Assembly (NCBI GenBank): GCA_025363275.1
Contig: JANYEE010000260.1
Location: forward strand, 21,599-85,598
Direction: 5' to 3'
From: Burkholderiales bacterium
Lineage (GTDB): Bacteria > Pseudomonadota > Gammaproteobacteria > Burkholderiales > Burkholderiaceae_C
DNA length: 64,000 bases
Of this stretch, positions 19,104-31,377 are shown piece by piece (within the stretch, counting starts at the first letter, position 1; the number at the start of each line of letters is the position of its first letter). A model generated the notes under the pieces. That model worked only from the letters and a program-made list of their open reading frames with translations, did no database searches and had not been told where the DNA came from. The position numbers and the translations under genes were made by a program.

Positions 19104-22100
19104 ATGACTACGGCAGCCGAAATCAAACACCTCGTCGACCACGGTTTGTATTCCAACTCCCATGAGCACGACGCCTGCGGCGTGGGCTTTGTGGCCCATA
19201 TCCGAGGTGAGAAGAGCCACTCGATTGTCAAAAATGCGTTGAAGATCTTGGAGAACCTGGACCACCGGGGTGCAGTGGGTGCGGACAAGCTGATGGGCGA
19301 TGGTGCCGGCATCCTGATCCAACTACCCGACGCGTTGTACCGCGAAGAAATGGCCCGGGCTGGAACGGCCCCTGACGGCTCCGTGGGCGTGACATTGCCG
19401 CCCCCCGGCGAATACGGCGTTGGCATGATCTTCTTGCCCAAAGAGCACGCGTCCCGCCTGGCCTGCGAGCAGGAGATGGAGCGTGCCATCAAGGCTGAAG
19501 GGCAGGTGCTGCTGGGCTGGCGCGATGTGCCGGTCAATCGCGACATGCCTATGTCGCCCACCGTGCGCGAAAAAGAACCCATTCAGCGCCAAGTGTTCAT
19601 CGGCCGGGGTCAGGATGTGATCGTGCAGGACGCTCTGGAGCGTAAGCTCTACGTCATCCGCAAGACTGCCAGTGCGGCGATTCAGAACCTGCAACTCAAG
19701 CACAGCAAGGAATACTACGTTCCCAGCATGTCCAGCCGCACCATGGTCTACAAGGGCCTGCTGTTAGCCAATCAAGTGGGCGTGTACTTCAAGGATCTGG
19801 AGGACGAGCGTTGTGTGTCAGCCTTGGGCCTGGTACACCAGCGCTTCTCGACCAACACTTTCCCCGAGTGGCCGCTGGCCCACCCCTACCGCTACGTGGC
19901 GCACAACGGTGAGATCAACACCGTCAAAGGTAACTACAACTGGATGAAGGCGCGCGAAGGCGTGATGTCCTCGCCCGTTCTGGCGGCGGACTTGCAAAAG
20001 CTGTACCCCATTAGCTTCGCAGGCCAGTCCGACACCGCTACGTTTGACAACTGTCTGGAACTGCTGACCATGGCGGGCTACCCGCTGAGCCAGGCCGTGA
20101 TGATGATGATCCCCGAGCCTTGGGAGCAGCACACCACGATGGATTCGCGCCGCAAAGCTTTTTATGAATACCACGCCGCGATGATGGAACCCTGGGACGG
20201 CCCGGCCTCCATCGTGTTCACCGATGGTCGTCAGATCGGTGCCACGCTGGACCGCAATGGACTGCGCCCCTCCCGCTACTGCATCACCGATGACGACCTG
20301 GTCATCATGGGCTCGGAATCCGGCGTATTGCCCGTACCTGAGAACAGAATAGTGCGTAAATGGCGCTTGCAGCCGGGCAAGATGTTCCTGATTGATCTGG
20401 AACAAGGCCGCATGATTGACGATGAGGAGCTTAAAGCCAACCTCGCCAACAGCAAGCCCTACAAGCAGTGGATCGAGAACCTGCGCATCAAACTCGATGA
20501 TGTGACATTCTCCGACCGCCGTAAAGACGTGACGTTTGCTGCGGTGGTGGAAGGCGTAGAACCCAAGCGTATGACCGACAAAGTCAACCTGCTAGACCGC
20601 CAGCAGGCCTTTGGTTTCACACAAGAGGACTTGAAATTCCTGATCGCACCCATGGCGACCGCGGGCGAAGAAGCCATCGGCTCCATGGGCAACGACAGCC
20701 CGCTGGCTGTGCTCTCAGACAAAAACAAACCGCTGTACAACTACTTCAAGCAGTTGTTTGCCCAGGTGACCAATCCGCCGATCGACCCTATTCGCGAAGC
20801 CATCGTGATGTCGCTGGTGTCGTTTATCGGCCCCAAGCCCAATTTGCTCGACATTAACCAAGTCAACCCGCCGATGCGCCTGGAGGTGAGCCAGCCGGTG
20901 CTGAACTTTGCAGACATGGCCAAGCTGCGTAACATTGAGCAGCACACCCAGGGTAAGTTCCGCAGTTACACGTTGGACATCACCTACCCATTCGATTGGG
21001 GACACGAGGGGGTAGAAGCCAAGCTAGCATCGCTGTGTGCGGAAGCTGTAGACGCGATCAAGGGGGGTAAAAATATCCTGATCATCAGCGACCGCGGCTT
21101 GAACGCAACGCAGGTAGCCATTCCGGCATTGCTGGCCTTGAGTGCCATTCACCAACATCTTGTGGCTGAGGGCTTACGCACCACTGCAGGCTTGGTGGTG
21201 GAAACCGGTACTGCCCGTGAAGTACACCATTTTGCAGTGCTGGCAGGTTATGGTGCTGAAGCCGTGCACCCCTATCTGGCGCTGGAAACGCTGGCCCATA
21301 TTCACAAGGACTTGCCGGGTGATCTGAGCGCCGATAAGGCCATCTACAACTATGTGAAAGCCGTGGGCAAGGGCCTGTCCAAGATCATGTCCAAGATGGG
21401 CGTGAGCACCTACATGAGCTACTGCGGTGCCCAGTTGTTTGAGGCGATCGGCTTGTCCACCGAGACCGTCAACAAATACTTTACCGGCACGCCCAGCCGT
21501 GTCGAAGGCATCGGCGTTTTCGAGATTGCGGAGGAAGCTATTCGCATGCACAAGGGCGCTTTCAGCGCCGACCCGGTGCTGGCCAACGCGCTGGAAACTG
21601 GCGGTGAATACGCCTGGCGCGTGCGTGGCGAAGACCATATGTGGACGCCCGATGCAATCGCCAAGTTGCAGCACTCTACCCGTGCCAATAACTGGAACAC
21701 CTATAAGGAATACGCGCAGATCATTAACGATCAAAGCAAGCGTCATTTGACTTTACGCGGTCTGTTCGAGTTCAAAATTGACCCAGCCAAGGCCATACCT
21801 GTGGACGAAGTGGAGAGCGCCAAAGAGATCGTCAAACGCTTCGCCACCGGCGCCATGTCGCTGGGCTCCATCAGCACCGAAGCCCATGCTACGCTGGCTG
21901 TTGCCATGAACCGCATAGGCGGTAAAAGCAACACCGGTGAGGGCGGCGAGGACCCCGCACGTTATCGCCAAGAGCTCAAGGGCATCCCGATCAAGCAGGG
22001 TCAGACCATGGCCGACATCATTGGCCATGATGTGGTGGAAGTGGATATTCCATTGCTGCCGACCGACTCACTACGCTCCAAAATCAAGCAGGTCGCGTCC

Positions 22101-23918
22101 GGCCGTTTTGGTGTTACTGCTGAGTACCTGTCCAGCGCCGATCAGATCCAGATCAAAATGGCCCAGGGCGCCAAGCCGGGTGAGGGTGGTCAGCTCCCCG
22201 GTGGCAAGGTGTCCGAGTACATCGGTCGTTTGCGCCACTCTGTGCAGGGCGTTGGCCTGATTTCGCCTCCGCCACACCACGACATTTATTCGATCGAAGA
22301 TTTGGCGCAGCTGATTCACGATCTGAAGAACGTCGCACCGCACTCCGGTATCAGCGTCAAGCTGGTAGCCGAAATTGGTGTGGGCACAATTGCTGCCGGC
22401 GTTGCCAAGTGCAAGGCCGATCATGTGGTGATTGCCGGCCACGATGGTGGTACGGGCGCTTCACCCTGGTCGTCTATCAAGCATTGCGGCAGCCCGTGGG
22501 AAATCGGCTTGGCAGAAACACAGCAGACCCTGGTGCTGAACCGTCTACGCAGCCGCATCCGTGTGCAGGCAGATGGTCAGATGAAAACTGGCCGCGACGT
22601 TGCGATTGGTGCTCTGCTGGGCGCCGATGAATTCGGCTTCGCTACCGCACCGCTGGTGGTGGAGGGCTGCATCATGATGCGCAAGTGCCATCTGAACACC
22701 TGTCCGGTGGGTGTGGCTACGCAAGACCCACAGCTGCGCAAAAAATTCTCTGGCAAGCCGGAGCATGTCGTAAATTACTTCTTCTTCATCGCCGAAGAGG
22801 TACGCCAAATCATGGCCCAACTCGGTATCCGTAAGTTCGACGATCTGATTGGCCGCTCTGATTTACTGGACACCCGCAAGGGCATTGAGCATTGGAAGGC
22901 ACAGGGACTGGATTTCGGTCGTCTGTTTGCCCAGCCCCAAGTGCCAGCCGATGTGCCACGTTTTCAGACGCTGGAGCAGGACCACGGCCTGGAAAAAGCG
23001 CTGGACAATGTGTTGATCGCCAAGAGCCGCGCGGCTATCGACAAGGGCGAAAAAGTCCAGTTTATGGAAGCTGCCCGCAACGTCAATCGGTCCGTAGGAG
23101 CCATGCTCTCTGGCGCGGTTACCAAAGTGCACCCTGAGGGCTTGCCGGACAATACCATCCACATTCAGTTGGAGGGTACCGGTGGGCAATCGTTTGGCGC
23201 CTTCTTGTGCAAGGGAATCACGTTGTATTTGATTGGCGATGCCAACGACTACACCGGCAAAGGTTTGTCGGGCGGCCGTGTGGTGGTGCGCCCGAGCATT
23301 GATTTCCGCGGAGCAGCGATCAACAACACCATCGTCGGCAACACCGTGATGTACGGTGCCACTGCGGGGGAGGCCTTTTTCAGCGGCGTGGGTGGTGAGC
23401 GCTTTGCAGTACGTTTATCGGGCGCCACTGCAGTGATCGAGGGTACTGGTGACCACGGTTGCGAATACATGACGGGCGGTACGGTCGCTGTGTTGGGTAA
23501 AACGGGTCGTAACTTCGCAGCCGGTATGAGTGGCGGCATTGCCTATGTCTATGACGAAGACGGCCAGTTCGCCACGCGCTGCAACACCGCCATGGTCTCG
23601 ATGGAAAAAGTACTGACTACCCAGGAGCAGGAAGCACAAATCGACAAGGCCTTGTGGCACCGGGGTCAAAGCGACGAAGCCCAACTGCGCAAGTTGCTGG
23701 AAGAGCACAACCGCTGGACTGGCAGCAAGCGTGCCCGTGACCTGCTGGACCATTGGGATACCGCCCGCGCCAAATTCGTCAAGGTCTTCCCACTAGAGTA
23801 CAAACGTGCTTTGGGTGAGATTCATGCACGTAAAGTGGCTGTGGCCCAGGTAGAACCTGTCCGGGTAGCTCCTAAAAAGATAGCGTCCGAGAAAAAAGAC
23901 GGCGTACCCGCCAAGTAG
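19104..23918 (+). CDS. gltB: Glutamate synthase (NADPH) large subunit
   Basis: About 1604 aa; [18 protein letters not shown] Ntn amidotransferase, [31 protein letters not shown]; start moved to ATG 19104. Confidence 0.98.
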   Translation: MTTAAEIKHLVDHGLYSNSHEHDACGVGFVAHIRGEKSHSIVKNALKILENLDHRGAVGADKLMGDGAGILIQLPDALYREEMARAGTAPDGSVGVTLPPPGEYGVGMIFLPKEHASRLACEQEMERAIKAEGQVLLGWRDVPVNRDMPMSPTVREKEPIQRQVFIGRGQDVIVQDALERKLYVIRKTASAAIQNLQLKHSKEYYVPSMSSRTMVYKGLLLANQVGVYFKDLEDERCVSALGLVHQRFSTNTFPEWPLAHPYRYVAHNGEINTVKGNYNWMKAREGVMSSPVLAADLQKLYPISFAGQSDTATFDNCLELLTMAGYPLSQAVMMMIPEPWEQHTTMDSRRKAFYEYHAAMMEPWDGPASIVFTDGRQIGATLDRNGLRPSRYCITDDDLVIMGSESGVLPVPENRIVRKWRLQPGKMFLIDLEQGRMIDDEELKANLANSKPYKQWIENLRIKLDDVTFSDRRKDVTFAAVVEGVEPKRMTDKVNLLDRQQAFGFTQEDLKFLIAPMATAGEEAIGSMGNDSPLAVLSDKNKPLYNYFKQLFAQVTNPPIDPIREAIVMSLVSFIGPKPNLLDINQVNPPMRLEVSQPVLNFADMAKLRNIEQHTQGKFRSYTLDITYPFDWGHEGVEAKLASLCAEAVDAIKGGKNILIISDRGLNATQVAIPALLALSAIHQHLVAEGLRTTAGLVVETGTAREVHHFAVLAGYGAEAVHPYLALETLAHIHKDLPGDLSADKAIYNYVKAVGKGLSKIMSKMGVSTYMSYCGAQLFEAIGLSTETVNKYFTGTPSRVEGIGVFEIAEEAIRMHKGAFSADPVLANALETGGEYAWRVRGEDHMWTPDAIAKLQHSTRANNWNTYKEYAQIINDQSKRHLTLRGLFEFKIDPAKAIPVDEVESAKEIVKRFATGAMSLGSISTEAHATLAVAMNRIGGKSNTGEGGEDPARYRQELKGIPIKQGQTMADIIGHDVVEVDIPLLPTDSLRSKIKQVASGRFGVTAEYLSSADQIQIKMAQGAKPGEGGQLPGGKVSEYIGRLRHSVQGVGLISPPPHHDIYSIEDLAQLIHDLKNVAPHSGISVKLVAEIGVGTIAAGVAKCKADHVVIAGHDGGTGASPWSSIKHCGSPWEIGLAETQQTLVLNRLRSRIRVQADGQMKTGRDVAIGALLGADEFGFATAPLVVEGCIMMRKCHLNTCPVGVATQDPQLRKKFSGKPEHVVNYFFFIAEEVRQIMAQLGIRKFDDLIGRSDLLDTRKGIEHWKAQGLDFGRLFAQPQVPADVPRFQTLEQDHGLEKALDNVLIAKSRAAIDKGEKVQFMEAARNVNRSVGAMLSGAVTKVHPEGLPDNTIHIQLEGTGGQSFGAFLCKGITLYLIGDANDYTGKGLSGGRVVVRPSIDFRGAAINNTIVGNTVMYGATAGEAFFSGVGGERFAVRLSGATAVIEGTGDHGCEYMTGGTVAVLGKTGRNFAAGMSGGIAYVYDEDGQFATRCNTAMVSMEKVLTTQEQEAQIDKALWHRGQSDEAQLRKLLEEHNRWTGSKRARDLLDHWDTARAKFVKVFPLEYKRALGEIHARKVAVAQVEPVRVAPKKIASEKKDGVPAK

Positions 23919-23987
23919 GTCCACCGCCAGCAGTCACTTCAAAGTTTGAAGGCCGACCCGGCGGTTGGCCCCGCAAAAGGATAAAAA

Positions 23988-25454
23988 ATGGGAAAAATCA
24001 CGGGATTCATGGAAATCGAGCGCATCGAAGAGGGCTACAAGCCCGTACCTGAGCGCTTGAAGAACTACAAAGAGTTTGTGGTGGGCTTGGACGATGCCCA
24101 GGCCAACAAGCAGGCAGCGCGCTGCATGGATTGCGGTACGCCGTTTTGCAACAACGGCTGCCCGGTAAATAACATCATTCCAGACTTCAATGATCTGGTG
24201 TATTCGAACAACTGGAAGGCGGCGATCGATACGCTGCACAGCACCAACAACTTCCCCGAATTCACTGGCCGCATCTGCCCCGCACCCTGCGAAGCAGCCT
24301 GTACGCTCAATGTGAACGACGAGGCTGTGGGCATCAAATCCATTGAGCACGCCATCATCGACCGCGCCTGGCATGAGGGTTGGGTCAAGCCCCAGCCCTC
24401 GCTGGTCAAGACCGGTAAAAAAGTGGCTGTAGTCGGCTCCGGCCCAGCCGGTATGGCCGCAGCCCAGCAACTGGCGCGTGTGGGCCATGACGTGACGTTG
24501 TTCGAGAAGAATGACCGCATCGGCGGCTTGCTGCGCTATGGCATTCCCGACTTCAAGATGGAGAAGACCCACATCGACCGCCGTGCCGAACAGCTGGTAG
24601 CCGAAGGCGTGACGATTCGCACCAGTGTGCTGATTGGCGAGATGCCCAAAGACTCCAAGGTCACCAACTGGGCCAAAGAAACCATCAGTGCCGCGCAGTT
24701 GCAAAAGGACTTCGACGCCGTGTTGCTGACGGGTGGATCTGAGCAGTCGCGCGACTTGCCCGTACCGGGTCGTGATCTGGACGGCATTCATTTCGCCATG
24801 GAATTCCTGCCCCAGCAGAACAAGGTAAATGCGGGTGACAAACTCAAAGGCCAGTTGCGCGCTGACGGTAAGCACGTCATCGTCATCGGCGGTGGCGACA
24901 CCGGTTCCGATTGCGTAGGCACCAGCAATCGCCACGGTGCGGTCAGCGTTACCCAGTTTGAGGTAATGCCAGAGCCCCCAGTGGAAGAAAACCGCCCGAT
25001 GACCTGGCCTTACTGGCCCTTGAAGCTGCGCACCAGCTCCAGCCACGAAGAAGGCTGCGAGCGTGTGTTCTCGATTTCCACCAAGGAATTCATAGGCGAA
25101 AAAGGGAAGGTCTCTGGCTTGAAGACCGTGCAGGTCGAGTTCAAAGACGGAAAACTGGTCGATGTGCCTGGTTCTGAGCAGGTGCTCAAGGCCGATCTAG
25201 TGCTGCTGGCCATGGGCTTTGTGAACCCGGTGGCAACCGTGCTGGAGGCTTTTGGTGTCGATAAAGACGCTCGTGGCAACGCCAAGGCCAACACCGACTT
25301 CACGGGAGGCTACGCTACCAACGTACCCAAGGTTTTTGCCGCTGGCGACATACGCCGTGGACAAAGCCTGGTGGTCTGGGCGATTCGGGAAGGGCGCCAG
25401 GCAGCCCGATCAGTGGATGAGTACCTAATGGGGGACAGTCAGTTGCCGCGCTAG
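23988..25454 (+). CDS. gltD: Glutamate synthase small subunit
   Basis: [49 protein letters not shown]; follows gltB. Confidence 0.98.
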   Translation: MGKITGFMEIERIEEGYKPVPERLKNYKEFVVGLDDAQANKQAARCMDCGTPFCNNGCPVNNIIPDFNDLVYSNNWKAAIDTLHSTNNFPEFTGRICPAPCEAACTLNVNDEAVGIKSIEHAIIDRAWHEGWVKPQPSLVKTGKKVAVVGSGPAGMAAAQQLARVGHDVTLFEKNDRIGGLLRYGIPDFKMEKTHIDRRAEQLVAEGVTIRTSVLIGEMPKDSKVTNWAKETISAAQLQKDFDAVLLTGGSEQSRDLPVPGRDLDGIHFAMEFLPQQNKVNAGDKLKGQLRADGKHVIVIGGGDTGSDCVGTSNRHGAVSVTQFEVMPEPPVEENRPMTWPYWPLKLRTSSSHEEGCERVFSISTKEFIGEKGKVSGLKTVQVEFKDGKLVDVPGSEQVLKADLVLLAMGFVNPVATVLEAFGVDKDARGNAKANTDFTGGYATNVPKVFAAGDIRRGQSLVVWAIREGRQAARSVDEYLMGDSQLPR

Positions 25455-25521
25455 GCGGAACCTAGGGTTTTCCAGAATCCCTTATGATTGGCAGGCCGGG
25501 CACCCTCCGGCTTTCCTATTT

Positions 25522-26364
25522 ATGGCGCCAAACACCAACTCATCTCTCGTAGAGCTACGCAACCTGACCTTTGGGTACGGCGAACGCATTATTTTGAATG
25601 ACGTATCGCTCTCGGTGCCGCGCGGCAAGGTAACGGCCTTGATGGGCGCATCCGGTGGCGGCAAGACCACGCTGTTGCGCCTTATTGGCGGCCAAAACCG
25701 GGCCCAATCGGGCCAGTTATTGTTTGACGGCCAGGACATAGCGGCCTTGGACCAAACCCAGTTGTACGCAGCCCGTCGGCGCATGGGTATGTTGTTTCAA
25801 TTTGGTGCACTTTTTGCGGACTTGAATGTTTTTGATAACGTGGCTTTCCCGCTGCGTGAGCACACCAGCCTGCCCGAGCTTCTCATTAATGATATCGTCT
25901 TGATGAAGCTCAATGCCGTTGGCCTGCGTGGCGCGCGGGACCTGATGCCCAGCGAGGTGTCTGGTGGCATGGCCCGGCGTATTGCGCTGGCACGGGCCAT
26001 TGCGCTCGACCCCGAGCTGATCATGTACGACGAGCCTTTCTCTGGCCTTGATCCCATATCTTTGGGCACATCGGCCCACTTGATTCGCCAGCTCAATGAC
26101 ACCATGGGTCTGACCAGTATTTTCATTTCACATGAGCTGGAGCAGACCTTTGCCATCGCAGACCACGTCATCATCCTGGCTAACGGGCGTATCGCCACCG
26201 AGGGTACCCCCGATGAAGTACGCAAAAGCACCGACCCATTGGTTTACCAGTACGTTAATGCGCTTGCGGATGGCCCAGTCAGATTTCACTACCCAGGAGC
26301 ACCCGTAGCCGAAGATTTTGGCCTGGCCCCTGGCGCCGCCACCCTCCAAGGAGTTGCCGCATGA
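25522..26364 (+). CDS. mlaF: Phospholipid ABC transporter ATP-binding protein MlaF
   Basis: Walker A GASGGGKTT, signature SGGMARRIALARAIALDPELIMYDEP; followed by mlaE. Confidence 0.95.
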   Translation: MAPNTNSSLVELRNLTFGYGERIILNDVSLSVPRGKVTALMGASGGGKTTLLRLIGGQNRAQSGQLLFDGQDIAALDQTQLYAARRRMGMLFQFGALFADLNVFDNVAFPLREHTSLPELLINDIVLMKLNAVGLRGARDLMPSEVSGGMARRIALARAIALDPELIMYDEPFSGLDPISLGTSAHLIRQLNDTMGLTSIFISHELEQTFAIADHVIILANGRIATEGTPDEVRKSTDPLVYQYVNALADGPVRFHYPGAPVAEDFGLAPGAATLQGVAA

Positions 26365-27143
26365 GCTGGTACCGTCCCGCAGACGTAGGTTTTGCGACCC
26401 GCACTCTATTGGCAGATTGGGGCTACGGCGCCCGTTTGTTTTTACGCTTGTTAGGCTCTTTCGGATCCAGCCTGCGCCGCTTTGGCTTGGTGCGTGACCA
26501 AATCCATTTCCTCGGCAATTACTCCTTGTCCATCATTGCGGTGTCGGGTTTGTTCGTTGGTTTCGTGTTTGGTCTGCAGGGCTACTACACCCTGCAACGC
26601 TACGGTTCGTCTGAGGCGTTGGGCCTGCTGGTGACTTTGAGTATGGTGCGCGAGCTCGGACCCGTCGTGACTGCCTTGTTGTTTGCGGGCCGCGCGGGCA
26701 CGTCATTGACTGCTGAGATTGGCCTGATGAAAGCCGGCGAGCAAATCAGCGTCATGGAAATGATGGCCGTCGATCCGATTCAGCGCGTACTGGCGCCTCG
26801 CTTCTGGGGTGGCGTGGTCGCCATGCCGTTATTGGCTGCTGTATTCAGCGCTATGGGCGTGATTGGAGGATGGGCGGTCGGTGTGGTGATGATTGGGGTC
26901 GACGCGGGTTCCTTTTGGAGTCAAATCCAGGGGGGGGTTGATGTCTGGAAAGACGTTGGTAATGGTGTCGCCAAGAGCGTGATTTTTGGGCTGGCGGTCA
27001 CTTTTGTGGCCTTGCTGCAAGGCTACAAGGCGCAACCCACGCCCGAAGGCGTTGCCAGCGCGACCACCCGTACGGTGGTGGTGGCTTCATTGACCGTGTT
27101 GGGTCTGGACTTCATCATGACTGCCATGATGTTTACTATTTAA
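26361..27143 (+). CDS. mlaE: Phospholipid ABC transporter permease MlaE
   Basis: ELGPVVTALLFAGRAGTSLTAEIGLMKAGEQISVMEMMAVDP MlaE signature. Confidence 0.96.
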   Translation: MSWYRPADVGFATRTLLADWGYGARLFLRLLGSFGSSLRRFGLVRDQIHFLGNYSLSIIAVSGLFVGFVFGLQGYYTLQRYGSSEALGLLVTLSMVRELGPVVTALLFAGRAGTSLTAEIGLMKAGEQISVMEMMAVDPIQRVLAPRFWGGVVAMPLLAAVFSAMGVIGGWAVGVVMIGVDAGSFWSQIQGGVDVWKDVGNGVAKSVIFGLAVTFVALLQGYKAQPTPEGVASATTRTVVVASLTVLGLDFIMTAMMFTI

Positions 27144-27150
27144 GGAGAGT

Positions 27151-27636
27151 GTGGTGCAACGCTCAAAAAATGATGTGTGGGTCGGCTTGTTTGTTTTACT
27201 GGGTGGCGCTGCCATCTTGTTTCTGGCGCTGCAGGCCGCCAACCTGTTATCGCTGAACTTCCAGCAGGCGTACAGCGTCAGCGCCAAGTTTGACAATATT
27301 GGTGGTCTGAAAGCAAAAGCTGCCGTGCGCAGTGGTGGTGTGTTGGTGGGCAGGGTGTCTTCCATCACCTTTGACGATAAGACATTCCAGGCCAAAGTCA
27401 GCTTGTCTCTGGAAAGCCGCTATGCGTTTCCCAAAGATAGTTCATTGAAAATTTTGACCAGCGGGCTGCTTGGCGAGCAATATATTGGCATTGAAGCCGG
27501 TGCCGATTCAGCTAATCTGGCGGCGGGCGATGTGGTTTCGTCCACGCAGTCGGCGGTAGTGCTGGAGAACCTGATCAGCCAGTTTTTGTACAGCCAGGCG
27601 GCAGATGCCAGTGCCTCCGACAAGGGTAAAAAATGA
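27151..27636 (+). CDS. mlaD: Outer membrane lipid asymmetry protein MlaD (MCE domain)
   Basis: VSAKFDNIGGLKAKAAVRSGGVLVGRVSSI MCE domain; GTG start. Confidence 0.95.
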   Translation: MVQRSKNDVWVGLFVLLGGAAILFLALQAANLLSLNFQQAYSVSAKFDNIGGLKAKAAVRSGGVLVGRVSSITFDDKTFQAKVSLSLESRYAFPKDSSLKILTSGLLGEQYIGIEAGADSANLAAGDVVSSTQSAVVLENLISQFLYSQAADASASDKGKK

Positions 27637-28346
27637 GTGTTTTGACGCGCGTATGTTTAGTGGCGGTCATGGTGCTGCTGCAGGCGTGCGCCACGGTTGC
27701 CAACCCAGATCGTCGCGATCCTCTAGAGTCCGTCAATCGCAGCATTTATGGGTTCAACGACGGTCTCGACACGGCCTTGGTCAAACCAGTCGCAACGGTT
27801 TACCGCGATGTGACACCAGACTGGTTCCGTGCTGGAGTGGGCAATTTTTTCAATAATATTGAAGATGTCTGGTCCACGGTGAACAATGTGCTGCAGGGCC
27901 GCGGTGAATACGCTATCGACAGTGCCAAGCGCGTTGCCGTGAACACCACCGTGGGTTTGTTGGGGACTTTTGATATTGCCAGCAAAATCGACATTGATAA
28001 ACACCCCGCCAACTTCGGCTTGACTTTGGGGCGTTGGGGCGTAGGACCTGGTCCTTATGTGGTGTTGCCTTTGATTGGCCCCACCACTTTGCGCGGCATT
28101 GTCGGCATGCCAGTCGACCGTCAGGGCAACTTGATAACCTATGTCGACGACGAGGGAACGCGGACCGGTGCAACGGCCTTGAATTTGATTAACTTGCGCG
28201 CAACTTATCTGCAGGCGGGTGACGTAGTGGATGGTGCTGCGCTGGATAAATACAGCTTCATCCGTGATGCCTACCTGCAGCGCGAACGTAACAAGGTGTT
28301 CGACGGGAACCCTCCCGAGGAAGATGAAGCGCCGCCCCCAAAGTGA
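27633..28346 (+). CDS. mlaA: Outer membrane lipoprotein MlaA (VacJ)
   Basis: DPLESVNRSIYGFNDGLDTALVKPVATVYRDVTPDWFRAGVGNFFNN VacJ signature. Confidence 0.95.
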   Translation: MSVLTRVCLVAVMVLLQACATVANPDRRDPLESVNRSIYGFNDGLDTALVKPVATVYRDVTPDWFRAGVGNFFNNIEDVWSTVNNVLQGRGEYAIDSAKRVAVNTTVGLLGTFDIASKIDIDKHPANFGLTLGRWGVGPGPYVVLPLIGPTTLRGIVGMPVDRQGNLITYVDDEGTRTGATALNLINLRATYLQAGDVVDGAALDKYSFIRDAYLQRERNKVFDGNPPEEDEAPPPK

Positions 28347-28401
28347 ATGTAGCCCAGGTGTCAGCGTCTGCTTAAGCTGATACGTTATGGGGGTGGTTTG
28401 A

Positions 28402-29061
28402 ATGAAACATAAAGAGGTAACTATGAAACGAAGTTTTCTGCGCCAATGTCTGGCAATGTTGGTCGTTGCCAGTAGCGTGGTGGGCATGCAATTTGCGCAC
28501 GCTGAGGACGAAGCGCCTGATGCGCTGATCAAGCGCCTGTCGGTGGATGTGCTCGATACCATCAAGGCTGACAAATCCATTCGCAATGGCGATTTGGCTA
28601 AAGTCATCACGCTGGTGGATACCCGCGTAATGCCTCATGTGGATTTTCAGCGTATGACCGCTTCGGCCGTAGGTCCAGCTTGGCGCCAGGCGACTCCTGA
28701 GCAGCAAAAACGCTTGCAAGAGGAATTTAAGATCTTGCTGGTTCGCAGCTACGCAGGTGCTTTGGGTCAAGTCTCTGACCAGAGTATTGCCATCAAGCCT
28801 ATGCGCTCTGCACCGGAAGACAAAGAGGTGATGGTTCGTACTGAGATCAAGGGCAAAGGCGACGCTATTCAACTAGATTACCGCCTGGAAAAAACTCCAG
28901 GCCAAGGCGCGGGTTGGAAGATTTACAACATCAACGTCTTGGGTGTCTGGTTGGTGGAAACTTACAAGACCCAGTTCGCACAAGAAATCAACTCCAAGGG
29001 ACTTGATGGCTTGATCAGCGCTTTGACCGAGCGCAACAAGACCAACGCCAAAAAGGCCTGA
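28402..29061 (+). CDS. mlaC: Phospholipid-binding periplasmic protein MlaC
   Basis: MTASAVGPAWRQATPEQQKRLQEEFKILLVRSYAGAL typical of MlaC/Ttg2D; alternative start 28423. Confidence 0.94.
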   Translation: MKHKEVTMKRSFLRQCLAMLVVASSVVGMQFAHAEDEAPDALIKRLSVDVLDTIKADKSIRNGDLAKVITLVDTRVMPHVDFQRMTASAVGPAWRQATPEQQKRLQEEFKILLVRSYAGALGQVSDQSIAIKPMRSAPEDKEVMVRTEIKGKGDAIQLDYRLEKTPGQGAGWKIYNINVLGVWLVETYKTQFAQEINSKGLDGLISALTERNKTNAKKA

Positions 29062-29062
29062 G

Positions 29063-29329
29063 ATGTTGAGCTTGCCGGCAGAGTTGACCCATGTTCAGGC
29101 CAACGCGTGCCTTGCACAGTTGGCTGCCGGGGTTAAGGCTGAAGGCGCCGTGGTGGCGCTCAATGCGGAACCCCTGCAGCGCTTTGATTCGTCTGCGTTG
29201 GCCGTGCTGCTGGAGTTTCAGCGCAGGTGTGCCAGCGTGGGCAAAACGGTATCGGTGCAGGGCTTGCCTCGGCAGCTGTTGGCGCTTGCCACTTTGTACG
29301 GTATTGAAGGCCTAATCCACAGCGCCTGA
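29063..29329 (+). CDS. mlaB: STAS domain protein MlaB
   Basis: 88 aa STAS protein after mlaC (RFDSSALAVLLEFQRRC). Confidence 0.88.
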   Translation: MLSLPAELTHVQANACLAQLAAGVKAEGAVVALNAEPLQRFDSSALAVLLEFQRRCASVGKTVSVQGLPRQLLALATLYGIEGLIHSA

Positions 29330-29377
29330 CAGCCTGCAAGCTCGACCCACTGTGGCCGCATAAAATAGCGGTATTCC

Positions 29378-30328
29378 ATGACCGCTATTTCTTTTAAATC
29401 AGTTTCTAAAGCCTACGCTTCAAACAAGGGCCCCAAGGGCTCAAGCTTTTTGGCGCTTGATGGCGTCAGTCTGGATATTGAAGAAGGCGAATTTTTCGGC
29501 TTGCTGGGGCCCAACGGCGCTGGCAAAACCACCATGATCAGCATTCTGGCGGGCCTGACGCGCCCCACCGGGGGCGCTGTCAGCGTGTTGGGCAGTGATG
29601 TGCAGCGCGACTTTGCCGATGCTCGCCGCAAACTCGGCGTGGTGCCTCAAGAGCTGGTCTTTGATCCTTTCTTTAACGTGCGTGAAATGCTGCGTATCCA
29701 GTCCGGCTACTTCGGTGTCAAAAACAATGACGCTTGGATTGATGAGCTGCTGGATAGTCTGGGCTTAACCGATAAGGCCGATGCCAATATGCGCCAGCTC
29801 TCCGGCGGTATGAAGCGCCGCGTGCTCGTGGCACAAGCTCTGGTGCATAAGCCGCCGGTCATCGTGCTGGACGAGCCTACTGCTGGTGTTGACGTAGAGC
29901 TCCGCCAAACACTGTGGGCCTTCATCGCCAAGCTCAACAAGCAAGGTCACACCGTTTTGCTGACCACCCACTACCTGGAAGAAGCTGAAGCGTTATGCGG
30001 CCGCATTGCGATGCTTAAGACGGGCCGTATCGTAGCGTTAGACAAAACCAGCGAACTGCTGAAAGCAGCCAGCAGCAATGTGCTGCGCTTCAAGATTGAT
30101 GGCGAACTGCCTGCCGCTTTGGCGCAGGGCGCGCGCGTCACCGGGCGCGTAGTGCAGTTCCCAGCGCATGACGCGCTTGAAGTGGAGAAATACCTGGCGG
30201 CTGTGCGCGAGGCCGGCTTATTGGCGCAAGACATCGAAATCCGTAAAGCTGACCTTGAGGATGTGTTCCTGGACGTGATGACGCAGCACAAAGATTCCGT
30301 GCATAGCGTGGGAGGAGCATCGAAATGA
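29378..30328 (+). CDS. ABC transporter ATP-binding protein (YadG-like)
   Basis: Walker A GPNGAGKTT, signature LSGGMKRRVLVAQALVHKPPVIVLDEPTAGVD. Confidence 0.9.
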   Translation: MTAISFKSVSKAYASNKGPKGSSFLALDGVSLDIEEGEFFGLLGPNGAGKTTMISILAGLTRPTGGAVSVLGSDVQRDFADARRKLGVVPQELVFDPFFNVREMLRIQSGYFGVKNNDAWIDELLDSLGLTDKADANMRQLSGGMKRRVLVAQALVHKPPVIVLDEPTAGVDVELRQTLWAFIAKLNKQGHTVLLTTHYLEEAEALCGRIAMLKTGRIVALDKTSELLKAASSNVLRFKIDGELPAALAQGARVTGRVVQFPAHDALEVEKYLAAVREAGLLAQDIEIRKADLEDVFLDVMTQHKDSVHSVGGASK

Positions 30329-31080
30329 ACGGATGGCAGACGCTTTTATACAAAGAAATCTGGCGCTTCTGGAAAGTCGCGTTTCAGACGATTGCCGGCC
30401 CCGTGCTGACGGCGATGCTCTACTTGCTGATCTTCGGTCACGCACTGGAGTCGCATGTGAAGGTGTACGACACGGTGAGCTACACCGCGTTCCTGGTACC
30501 AGGGTTGGCGATGATGAGCCTGCTGCAAAATTCTTTCGCCAACAGCTCGTCCTCTCTGATCATGAGTAAGGTGATGGGCAATCTGGTGTTCCTGTTGCTG
30601 ACGCCGCTGTCGTATCTTCACTGGTTTGTGGCTTACGTGGGCGCGTCGGTGGTGCGCGGCCTGGTTGTCGGTTTTGGCGTGTTTGTGGTGTCGGCACCTT
30701 TCACCGGTATGAGCTTTGTGGCTCCCGTCTGGATCGTGGTGTTTGCGGTCATGGGGGCGGCCCTGATGGGCATACTGGGTCTGATCGCTGGCCTGTGGGC
30801 CGAGAAGTTTGATCAGTTGGCCGCCTTCCAGAATTTCGTCGTGATGCCGATGACCTTCCTGAGTGGCGTGTTCTATTCCATCCATTCCTTGCCAGTGTTT
30901 TGGCAGGGCGTCAGCCACTTCAATCCCTTCTTTTACATGATCGATGGATTCCGTTTCGGCTTCTTTGGTGTCAGCGATGTCTCGCCCTGGTTGAGCCTCA
31001 GCGTAGTGGGCGCCACACTGGCTGTGGTCAGTGGTATCGCGCTGCACCTCCTACGCATCGGTTACAAAATCCGCAGCTAA
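30325..31080 (+). CDS. ABC-2 type transporter permease (YadH-like)
   Basis: Multi-TM ABC-2 permease; ATGA overlap with the ATPase gene. Confidence 0.9.
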   Translation: MNGWQTLLYKEIWRFWKVAFQTIAGPVLTAMLYLLIFGHALESHVKVYDTVSYTAFLVPGLAMMSLLQNSFANSSSSLIMSKVMGNLVFLLLTPLSYLHWFVAYVGASVVRGLVVGFGVFVVSAPFTGMSFVAPVWIVVFAVMGAALMGILGLIAGLWAEKFDQLAAFQNFVVMPMTFLSGVFYSIHSLPVFWQGVSHFNPFFYMIDGFRFGFFGVSDVSPWLSLSVVGATLAVVSGIALHLLRIGYKIRS

Positions 31081-31098
31081 TTTTTTGAATTGACCGAC

Positions 31099-31341
31099 AT
31101 GACTGCAGAACAGCTCCAAGCCCTCATCACCGCTGGTTTGCCTTGCCAGCATTGCGATCTGGAGGGTGATGGCCGCCACTGGTACGCCACTATCGTGTCC
31201 TCTGCGTTCGAAGGTAAACGCCTGATTCAGCGCCACCAGCAGGTCTACGCCACGCTGGGTAGCCGTATGCACACCGATGAAGTACACGCGCTGTCGATGA
31301 AGACTTTTACACCGACCGAGTGGGCCGCCAAAGCGACCTAA
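31099..31341 (+). CDS. ibaG: BolA family protein (IbaG/YrbA-like)
   Basis: DGRHWYATIVSSAFEGKRLIQRHQQVYATLG...HALSMKTFTPTEW; upstream of murA as usual. Confidence 0.88.
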   Translation: MTAEQLQALITAGLPCQHCDLEGDGRHWYATIVSSAFEGKRLIQRHQQVYATLGSRMHTDEVHALSMKTFTPTEWAAKAT

Positions 31342-31377
31342 TTCACGGAACCAAAATACCCAGATTCCAGGACAACT

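Noticed and set aside
23934-25046. 370-aa ORF on the minus strand opposite gltD
   Set aside because: Shadow ORF of a clearly coding + strand gene; low-complexity H/Q/A/V composition, no recognisable family.
30346-31047. 233-aa His/Gln-rich minus-strand ORF opposite the ABC-2 permease
   Set aside because: Typical antisense composition of a hydrophobic membrane-protein gene.
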